NCBI GenBank assembly: GCA_017979445.1
Contig: CM030718.1
Span: 22,253,021 to 22,317,020, forward strand
Direction: 5' to 3'
DNA length: 64,000 bases
Source of the DNA: Akebia trifoliata
Taxonomy: Eukaryota > Streptophyta > Magnoliopsida > Ranunculales > Lardizabalaceae
The notes under the pieces are model-generated. The model had not been told where the DNA came from and ran no database searches. It worked only from the letters and a program-made list of their open reading frames with translations. The first letter of the stretch is position 1. Each line of letters starts with the position of its first letter. This document shows, piece after piece, positions 56,421 through 64,000 of the stretch. Both the position numbers and the translations under genes were made by a program.

Positions 56421-58032
56421 AAGATTACTGGAAAATACATCAAGATTGAAGTAATTCTTCGAAGATTTGGTTCAGGTGACATTCGAATTGGAGAACAACG
56501 GGGGTAGACCTTACTTCCCAACAAAGATTCATACCCATTTAAAAACCACTATGACTGGAAAACAGGTTCCTTCATAAAATTCACACAAATTTCTTAATTT
56601 TGTTGTTGTTTGTTTCCTCTTGTTGGATTTTCTTGTTGAAACTTCAAAGAATTATTGAAATTACATGTTCTATGTTGTTGTTCTTTAAATTCTTTCCCTT
56701 TTTTTCAAAACCATTGTTGTTACGTTCCTCATAGGAAAACCAGGCTCATTCATTGAAATTAGTTGCTGATTTTTTTTCGTTTAGAATTACACCTTGTTGA
56801 TCAATCTTCTTGAACGTTTTGAAGAACAAAACATATGTTGGGTTTATTGTAGATTAACAGCGATTCCTTGCTGGTCTTTATTGCTGGAAAAAATTCAGAA
56901 ACAACAAGATTCAGATCAGTCATAACAATTTTCAGAAAAAAAAAATCTGAATTAACATAAAATCAAACATTCCTTGTTGCTGTTAACATATGTTGCTGAT
57001 CTTTAAAGGTCTTTAATGGTCCTTCATTGATAATAATAAAATTAAAAAAAAAATTTCTTACATGATCAAGAAATCGCTTGCTGTAGTTTAATCAACCCAT
57101 CCCAACGTTAAAGTTGTAATCTGATTGCCATTCAAGGACATTGGATTTGTTTTGTCAAAATCTGTCCACACTAGATTTGTTGCTGGAACACAGCCATAAC
57201 AACAACTTTTCAATGTTCTCAAATTTGCTGAAACTTAGCCACAACTAACATATGTTGCTGTCCATAAATGTTTTTTTTGCTGAAATTCCACCACAGCACT
57301 TTTTAATTCTGATTTGCATTTGTTTCTTTCTTCGATGTATTACATACAAAAAAAAAACGTTGATGTTAAATCGCTGTAATCTTTTCCATTTTGTCTTTGG
57401 TTCCATTGCTGTAAATTCAAATCGGTCACAACGTGTGACATGCTGAAAATTTAGATCAGTAACCTCAAATCAAATAAACGACATCATCCTTGGCGTTGTT
57501 GTTCTATAGCAACGTGTATATTGAGAATTGTTTGCACTGATCTAAATTTCGTTTGTAATATATATATATTCTTGCTGGATTGTTGCTTTCCAACATTTCT
57601 TTTGATTGCTTTGAAAAAAAAAAAAAAAAATTGCTGCACTTCTTGCTCACTGATTCATAATGTTTCTTGTTGGATTTTCATGATGTTCATGACGATATCT
57701 AGCTGAAATTATTGTTTGCTCGATCATAATGTTTCTTGCTGGATTTTCATGATGTTTACAATGATTTCTTGTTGAAAATTGTTGCTTGCTGGTTCATAAA
57801 CGTGTTTATGCCAAAGATCATAATTGAAAAAAAAAAAAAAAAATTCTGAAACAAGTTTCTTACATGTTTTCATTTGATTTATTATTTTTCCTTACTGCAT
57901 CTCAATGACAACCAATTATTTCTGAACCTTTTGTTGCTTTTTTCAACAAACAACAAAGTTGTTGTAAAAAAAAAAAAAAAAAATCGTTCTTGTTCTTATT
58001 GAAAACTCAGCCACTTGTTGAAACTCAGCCAC
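56421..58032 (+). other. Leader of the decayed gypsy element, left part
   Basis: T-rich, low-coding sequence with many TTGCTG and TTGTTG motifs and imperfect repeats of TTTCTTGCTGGATTTTCATG at about 57660-57760. Several A or T runs are present. The frames at 57252-57446 and 57521-57706 have no motif. The leader resumes after the MITE chain at 60604-61100. Confidence 0.55.

Positions 58033-58098
<66 letters not shown>
58033..58098. repeat. (CA)n(TA)n microsatellite
   Basis: A CA run (58033-58074) passes into a TA run (58075-58098), which is the left border of the MITE chain. Confidence 0.95.
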
Positions 58099-58476
58099 GA
58101 GTAGCGTTCAATGGCCAACAGTTTGGCAAAACATTTTGGCAAACACATTTTTCAAAACATGGGTTAGAGGTCTTGGAATGGGCTGATTTTTGGTGAGGAT
58201 GATCTCTATGGTGAGGAGATCATCATCACCAAAAATCAGCCCATTCCAAAACTTCTAACCTCATCAAAAATGGTTTACAAAAAATGGACGGTTCACGATT
58301 TTTCAACTCGTAAAATGGGGCTAGAAGTTTTGGAATGAGCTGATTTTTGGTGAGGATGATCTCCTCACCGTAGAGATCATCCTCACCAAAAATCAGCCCA
58401 TTCCAAGACCTCTAACCCATGTTTTGAAAAAGTGTTTGCCAAAATGTTTGCCAAACTGTTGGCCACGGATAGGGAC

Positions 58477-58479
<3 letters not shown>
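58099..58479. mobile_element. Palindromic MITE 1 of the right chain, family 1
   Basis: GAGTAGCGTTCAATGGCCAA at the left end, and at the right end GTTGGCCACGGATAGGGACCC, which has lost similarity in its last bases. Four copies of the GTTTTGGAATGGGCTGATTT-type motif lie in alternating orientation. TA tracts on both sides. Confidence 0.8.

Positions 58480-58565
<86 letters not shown>
58480..58565. repeat. (TA)n microsatellite between MITEs
   Basis: About 85 bp of TA repeats. The Tyr/Ile (IYIYIY) frames crossing it on both strands are by-products. Confidence 0.95.
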
Positions 58566-58906
58566 GGGTCCCATTTAGCAACAAACATTTTGGCAAAACA
58601 TTTTCAAAACATGGGTTAGAGGTTTTGGAATGGGCTGATTTTTGGTGAGAATGATCTCTACGGTGAGGAGATCATCCTCACCAAAAATCAACCCATTCAA
58701 ATACTTCTAGCCCCAGTTTATAAGTTGAAAAATCGTGGACCGTCCCTTTTTTGTAAACCATTTTTGATGGGGTTAGAAGTTTTGGAATGGGCTGATTTTT
58801 GGTGATGATGATCTCTTCACCGTAGAGATCATCCTCACCAAAAATTAGCCCATTCCAAAATCTATAACCCATGTTTTGAAAAATGTTTGTTGCTGAACAT
58901 TTCCCC
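58566..58906. mobile_element. Palindromic MITE 2 of the right chain, family 1 variant
   Basis: GGGTCCCATTTAGCAACAAA at the left end, and GTTGCTGAACATTTCCCC at the right. Shorter (341 bp) but with the same double-hairpin interior. Confidence 0.78.
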
Positions 58907-58922
58907 ATATATATATATATAT

Positions 58923-59300
58923 GGGTAGCGTTCAAGGGCAAACTTTTTAGCAAATTTTTTGGCAAAACATTTTTCAAAACATAGTTTAGAGGTTTTGGAA
59001 TGGGCTGATTTTTGGTGAGGATGATCTCTACGGTGAGGAGATCATCCTCACCAAAAATCAGCCCATTCCAAAACTTCTAACCCCATCAAAAACAGTTTAC
59101 AAAAAATGGACGGTCCACGATTTTTCAGCTTGTAAACATGGGTTAGAAGTTTTGGAATGGGCTGATTTTTGGGTGAGGATGATCTCCTCACCGTAGAGAT
59201 CATCCTCACCAAAAATCAGCCCATTCCAAAACCTCTAACTCATGTTTTGAAAAATGTTTTGCCAAAAAGTTTGCCAAAAAGTTGGCCATTGAACGCCCCC
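58923..59300. mobile_element. Palindromic MITE 3 of the right chain, family 1
   Basis: GGGTAGCGTTCAAGGGCAAA to GTTGGCCATTGAACGCCCCC. The best preserved family 1 copy. Its halves are near-complementary over about 180 bp, with the core ATGGACGGTCCACGATTTTT. Confidence 0.82.
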
Positions 59301-59314
59301 TATATATATATATA

Positions 59315-59723
59315 GAGGGGGCGGTTCAAGGGCCATATGTAAAAACATATGAAAAACAATGGTTTTTCAAAATAAAGGTTAGAGATTTTGGATTGAGCTG
59401 ATTTTTGCAAGGATGGTCACTATGATGAAAAGATCATCCTCACAAAAAATCAGCTCAATCAGAAACTTCTAAATCCATTAAAAGTGATTTACAAATTAGT
59501 GATAAAAATTGGCAAAAAATCGACGATCCACATTCTAAATCACTTTTAATGGGGTTAGAAGTTTCAGATTGGACTGATTTTTTTTTCAGATGATCTTCCC
59601 ATCATAGAGATCATCCTCACAAAAAATCAGCTCAATCCGAAATTTCTAACCCATATTTTAAAATTTTATTAATGTTACATTGTTTTTACATATGTTTTCT
59701 CATATGGCCCTTGAACCTGACCC
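59315..59723. mobile_element. Palindromic MITE 4 of the right chain, family 2
   Basis: GAGGGGGCGGTTCAAGGGCC to GGCCCTTGAACCTGACCC. The interior has two hairpins around TTGGATTGAGCTGATTTTTG and its complement. TA tract on both sides. Confidence 0.82.
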
Positions 59724-59733
59724 ATATATATAT

Positions 59734-60149
59734 GGGGGCAGTTCAAGGGCCATATGAGAAAACATATGAAAAAACTTTCGTTTTTCAAAATAAGAGTTAG
59801 AGGTTTTGGATTGAGCTGATTTTTTGCAAGGATGGTCATTATGATGTAAAGATCATCCTCACAAAAAATCAGCTCAATCAGAAACTTCTAAATCCATCAA
59901 AAGTGATTTACAAATTAGTGATAAAAATTGGTAAAAAATCGACAGTCCACATTCTAAATCACTTTTAATGGGGTTTGAAGTTTCAGATTGGGTTGATTTT
60001 TTTTTTTTTTTTTTTGATGATCTTCCCATCATAGAGATCATTCTCACAAAAAATCAACTCAATCCAAAATTTCTAACCCATATTTTAAAATTTTATTAAA
60101 AACGAAAGTTTTTACATATGTTTTCTCATATGGCCCTTGAACCTGACCC
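59734..60149. mobile_element. Palindromic MITE 5 of the right chain, family 2
   Basis: GGGGGCAGTTCAAGGGCCAT to GGCCCTTGAACCTGACCC. Very similar to MITE 4 and MITE 6, with a T17 expansion near 59998-60015. Confidence 0.82.
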
Positions 60150-60160
60150 TATATATATAT

Positions 60161-60567
60161 GGGGGCGGTTCAAGGGCCATATGAGAAAACATATGAAAAA
60201 ACTTTCATTTTTCAAAATAAGAGTTAGAGGTTTTGGATTGAGTTGATTTTTTGCAAGGATGGTCACTATGATGAAAAGATCATCCTCACAAAAAATCAGC
60301 TCAATCAGAAACTTCTAAATCCATCAAAAGTGATTTACAAATTAGTGATAAAAATTGGTAAAAAGTCGACGGTCCACATTCTAAATCACTTTTAATGGGG
60401 TTAGAAGTTTCAGATTGGGCTGATTTTTTTTTGGATGATCTTCCCATCATAGAGATCATCCTCACAAAAAATCAGCTCAATCCAAAATTTCTAACCCATA
60501 TTTTAAAATTTTATTAAAAACGAAAGTTTTTACATATGTTTTCTCATATGGCCCTTGAACCTGACCC
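60161..60567. mobile_element. Palindromic MITE 6 of the right chain, family 2
   Basis: GGGGGCGGTTCAAGGGCCAT to GGCCCTTGAACCTGACCC, followed by a TA tract to about 60603. It closely resembles MITE 5, with a start-to-start spacing of 427 bp (419 bp between 4 and 5), so local tandem copying is possible. Confidence 0.82.
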
Positions 60568-60603
<36 letters not shown>

Positions 60604-61116
60604 GATATGTATGTACCACAGGTCACTTGCTGAACCATACACAACATAATTTTATTTTGTTGTATGAACATCGAATGCTGAATTTTAAGATTATTGAACT
60701 TTAGTTTCTGATTAAGTACCTTAAAGGAAGCTGATTTATTGTTTCTTCTTGCTGGGCTTTGTTATTAAAAAAAAAAAATCGATATTCACTGTTCGTAGTA
60801 CAGAAAATCGATAATTTGGAGTGGCTAACTTCAAACGGCCATAACTTTTGATCCGGATATCGAAACGACTATTAGTGCATATCAAATCGAAGCTCTTTTT
60901 GAGACCTACAAGTTAAATAGGCATAAACTTATTCCACACCGTTTTGACCCCAAATTCCATCGTTTTCATCACTTTTCGGGACTTAAAAGATTGTTGTATA
61001 TATTTTTTTTTTTCGTTTATTTAAGTTTACAGGTTCAAACCTTAAGTAAGGAAGGAGAAGAACCACATGAGACCGACATGAAATTCTTCATCAAGACCGT
61101 TCATGACTAATTTAAA

Positions 61117-61940
61117 TTGTTGAATTCAAGGTTGGACAATATGAAATCCTCCTATGAATCTAAACCATATCGAAGACATGAGTTCGAAGGGGAAGAAGAT
61201 GTTCATTCCGAAATGGAGAGAGTACATTATCGACGGGATAAGAAAGTTGATTTCAAAGAAGATAACAATTTGAAAAGTATAAAGATGACGATTTTGACCT
61301 TTCACGGAAAGAATGATCCTGAATTATATTTGGAGTGAGAAAGAAAGGTTGAGCACGTTTTTGATTGTCATAATTATTTTGCGGATAAAAAAATAAAGCT
61401 AGTCGCCGTGGAATTTACAAACTATACCAATATATGGTGGGATCAATTGGTGATCAATAGGCACAGAAATGGTAAGAGACCTATTTGATCATGGGATGAG
61501 ATAAAGTCAGTGATGCGTAAAAGATTTATTCCTAGCCATTACTATCGAGATTTGTATATCAAATTACAAGGGCTGGTTCAAGGTTCCATGAGTGTAGAGG
61601 ATTATTATAAAGATATGGAGATTGTCATGATTAGAACAAACATAAAGGAAGATAGAGAAGCAACCATGGCTAGATTCATTACCAGATTGAACAAAGAGAC
61701 TGCTAATGTGGTTGAGTTGCACCATTATGTGAAGATAGAAGTGTTACTGCACAAAGCCATTAAAGTGGAAAAGCAAATCAAGTCTAAAAGGTTCAGATCT
61801 AGATCATCTTCTAATAATCCGTGGAGACCAAATTGGATGGACAACAAAATTCCTTTCAAACCAAAAGAAGACGCAAAGTCGAAGCCTTCGATTTCTATTC
61901 TTAAAGATAGACCTGAAACAAAGCCTCTTATTAAGTCATG
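61117..61940 (+). pseudogene. Gag of the decayed gypsy element
   Basis: Frame pieces 61117-61338 and 61510-61941. Core motifs: MTILTFHGKNDPELYLE, then a stop where W is expected, ERKVEHVFDCHNYF and NIWWDQLVINRHRNG, then [34 protein letters not shown] and [16 protein letters not shown]. This is a retrotransposon gag core. Two tryptophan-type codons are now stops (61336 and about 61489). Gag packages the element RNA. Confidence 0.88.
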
Positions 61941-62530
61941 ACAGATTAAGTGTTTTAGGTGCCAAGGGTTCATACACATTGCTTCTGAATGCCCAAACAA
62001 AAGGGTTATGGTTGTATTGGCAAACAGAGACATTGAAAGTGCTAGTTCAAGTGACAACGAGATGCTTCCATTAGAAGATTGTTCTGAAGTAGAAGAGCCT
62101 GTGCATGGTGATTTACTTGTCACCAGGAGAGCTTTGAGTATACAGCCTAAGGATGAAGGAGATGAGGAGCAACGTGAGCATATTTTTCACATAAGATGCC
62201 ACTTGAAGGATAAAGTATGTACATTGATTATTGATAGTGGGAGTTGTACCAATGTTGCTAGTACCTTATTGATAGAGAAGTTAAATTTGAAATGGTAGAA
62301 ACATCCTAAACCGTATAAGCTACAATGACTGAATGATTGTAGAGAAGTGAAGGTAAACAAGCAAGTTCGGGTTCCTTTCTCAATAGGCAAGTATGTGGAT
62401 GAGGTTCTTTGTGATGTGGCACCGATGCATGCTGGTCATATATTGCTCGGTCGACCATGCAATTTGATAGAAGAGTGTGCAATCGAAAAATTGTATTGGT
62501 CCCTCTCAAACCTTTGCAAGCTTATGAGGA
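61941..62530 (+). pseudogene. Zinc knuckle and protease of the decayed gypsy element
   Basis: After a stop at 61939 the frame reads IKCFRCQGFIHIASECPNKR, a CCHC-type knuckle (C..C....H....C). Frame 62008-62298 has VCTLIIDSGSCTNVASTLLI with the protease DSG. After further stops (62296, 62327) the frame 62347-62544 reads VRVPFSIGKYVDEVLCDVAP and GHILLGRPC, the end of the protease fold. Confidence 0.85.
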
Positions 62531-64000
62531 CTAGGTCAGGATAGCAAATGAGTGGAAAATGAGAAAGAAACAAAAGTGTGAGCAAAAATGAGAGCAAAGT
62601 GAACAATATGGAGAGAAGAATAAAGTACTGAGTGTATTTGTTGAAAAACATGATGTTAAAAGTGTAATGACAGCAAGGCCACAAGTTCTAGTTCTTATGT
62701 ATAAAGATGTTTTTCTTTCCACTGACGATTTTAACTCATCTTTGCCTAGTGTTGTTGTGTCTTTATTGCAGGATTTTGAGGATCTCTTTTCTGAGGAGAT
62801 TCCACATGGTTTACCTCCTTTAAAAGAAATTGAGCACCAAATAGACCTGCTTATAGAGCTAATCCCGAGGAAACAAAGGAGATACAGAGACAAGTGGATG
62901 AACTGTTGTAGAATGAATTTATAAGGGAAAGTCTCAGCCCATGTTCGGTTCCTGTTCTCTTAGTACCAAATAAAGATGGAACATAGCGCATGTGTGTGGA
63001 TTGTCGAGCTATTAATAAGATAACGGTAAAATATAGGCATCCTATTCCTAGGTTAGATGATATGTTTGATGAATTGCATGGCTCTTATTTGTTTTTTAAA
63101 ATTGATTTAAAGAATGGGTATTATCAAATTCGCATGAAAGAGGGAGATGAATGGAAAACTGCATTTAAAACTAGATATGGGTTGTATGAATGGTTAGTAA
63201 TGCCCTTCGGTTTAATTAATGCACCTAGTACATTCATGAGATTAATGAACCATGTCTTGCGTGCTTTCATGGAAAAATTTGTGGTAGTTTACTTTGATGA
63301 TATTTTAGTCTATAACAAAAATGTTGATGACTATGTGAAGCATTTGCATGCTGTGTTTAGTGTGTTAAGAGAACACCAATTATATGTTAATCTTAAGAAA
63401 TATACATTTTGTATGGAATCTGTTGTGTTTCTTTGGATTTGTTGTTAGTTCGCAGGGAATTAGTGTTGATGAGGAAAAGGAAAGGGCAATAAAGGATTGG
63501 CCTACACCTAAGAATGCGAACGAGGTAAGAAGTTTCCATGGTTTAACAAATTTTTATCGAAGGTTTGTTAAGGATTTTAGTTTTATTGCTGCACCTTTGA
63601 ATAAACTTGTTAAAAAGAATGTTGTTTTTAATTGGGTTAATGTGCATGATCAGGCTTTCCAAACTTTGAAAGATAAGTTAACTAATGCACCTTTGTTGTG
63701 TTTGCCTAACTTTGATAAAGCTTTTGAAATAGAGTGTAATGCATCCGAGATTAGAGTAGGAGCTGTTTTGATGTAGGATTCTAAACCAATAGTTTATTTT
63801 AATGAAAAACTAAGTGGGACAGCATTGAATTTTCCTACTTATGACAAAGAGCTTTATGCATTAATGAGAACTCTTTAAACATGGCAACATTATTTATGAC
63901 CGAGGGAATTTATCATTCATTCTAATCATGAGAGCTTGAAATTCCTAAAGATCCAAGGTAAGCTTAATAAAAGACATGCTAAATGATTGGAGTTTATAGA
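62531..64000 (+). pseudogene. RT and RNase H of the decayed gypsy element (right end cut)
   Basis: Linker and pre-RT part: FEDLFSEEIPHGLPPLKEIE at about 62772-62831. [57 protein letters not shown] and the catalytic [10 protein letters not shown] (about 63283-63315). A one-base frameshift near 63420 leads to the frame 63384-63776, with [20 protein letters not shown] and RNase H start [17 protein letters not shown]. Then come stops in place of Q, Q, W and W (63774, 63876, 63897, 63984). It runs off the window. Confidence 0.9.

Larger units (their letters stand above)
55963..64000 (+). mobile_element. Decayed Ty3-gypsy retrotransposon, open at the right edge
   Basis: Order on the plus strand: LTR, PBS, long AT-rich leader (56421-61100, with an inserted MITE chain), gag, zinc knuckle, protease, RT, RNase H, then the window ends. 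Integrase and the 3' LTR must lie to the right. Many tryptophan and glutamine codons are now stops (for example TGG to TGA in EWERK at 61336, and TGG to TAG before RMCVD at 62986). It cannot be translated. The gag and RT wording suggests a chromovirus-like clade, but I cannot fix it. Confidence 0.85.

Noticed and set aside
58383..58648. Tyr/Ile-repeat frames around the TA tract
   Set aside because: Direct translation of (TA)n plus MITE sequence. Not a gene.
1..64000. tRNA, rRNA, organelle or viral integrations
   Set aside because: I looked for tRNA-like arms, rDNA and caulimovirus-type motifs and saw none. All RT domains fit plant retrotransposons.

Overview
The window is a repeat-dominated stretch of nuclear DNA from a flowering plant, most likely a eudicot. 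The evidence is the retrotransposon families (Tat/Ogre-type Ty3-gypsy, Ty1-copia, L1 and RTE LINEs), hAT and Tourist-like DNA elements, AT-rich intergenic DNA, and fragments of recognisable plant genes with GT-AG introns. I cannot name the species. Only one probable intact host gene is present: a single-exon gene of unknown function at 34439-35035 (+).

Left part (1-7318): a chain of elements embedded in (TA)n tracts. Its centre is a giant inverted repeat (483-6449, arms about 2.7 kb, spacer about 0.56 kb). Each arm carries the same chimera of two unrelated captured host gene fragments, with introns: exons of an exportin-7 (RanBP16-like) gene, then the terminal exon of an EF-hand Na+/Ca2+ exchanger (NCL-like). 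Small, almost fully palindromic MITEs sit on both sides, and the end of a second giant copy opens the window. The giant element and the MITEs have similar GGG...CCC ends and the same TA-tract setting.

7319-30420: AT-rich DNA, then a decayed hAT transposase gene (about 9479-11371, continuing at 30243-30415). It is split by an 18.9-kb Tat/Ogre-type gypsy element on the minus strand (11372-30242, target duplication CCATC). That element has 1.74-kb LTRs, PBS, an extra ORF, gag, protease, RT, two RNase H domains, integrase, a 34-bp tandem array near its 3' end, and a solo LTR of the same family inserted in the opposite orientation (24135-25881, target duplication GAAGG).

30420-45380: AT-rich DNA, a Tourist-like element (32739-33419), a hAT-type MITE (33533-34158) ending 280 bp before the start codon of the host gene, the host gene, a decayed RTE-type LINE, a tandem duplication, and an L1-type LINE broken twice by a 2.5-kb solo LTR (39799-42342) and an internally deleted copia element (42942-45274).

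45380-64000: a 1-kb hAT-type element (46109-47113), a possible LTR remnant, a scrambled copia element (49047-54397) whose outer LTRs share a target duplication although its interior holds an inverted RT-RNase H-LTR block and a snap-back hairpin, then a decayed gypsy element (from about 55963, running off the right edge). The long leader of that last element carries six MITEs in a (TA)n tract (58072-60603).

The mobile elements do not form a working pathway with one another. The themes are nesting (target-site duplications give the order), gene capture by a palindromic element, and microsatellite-associated MITE chains. Coordinates of decayed elements are read by eye. No alignment was run.
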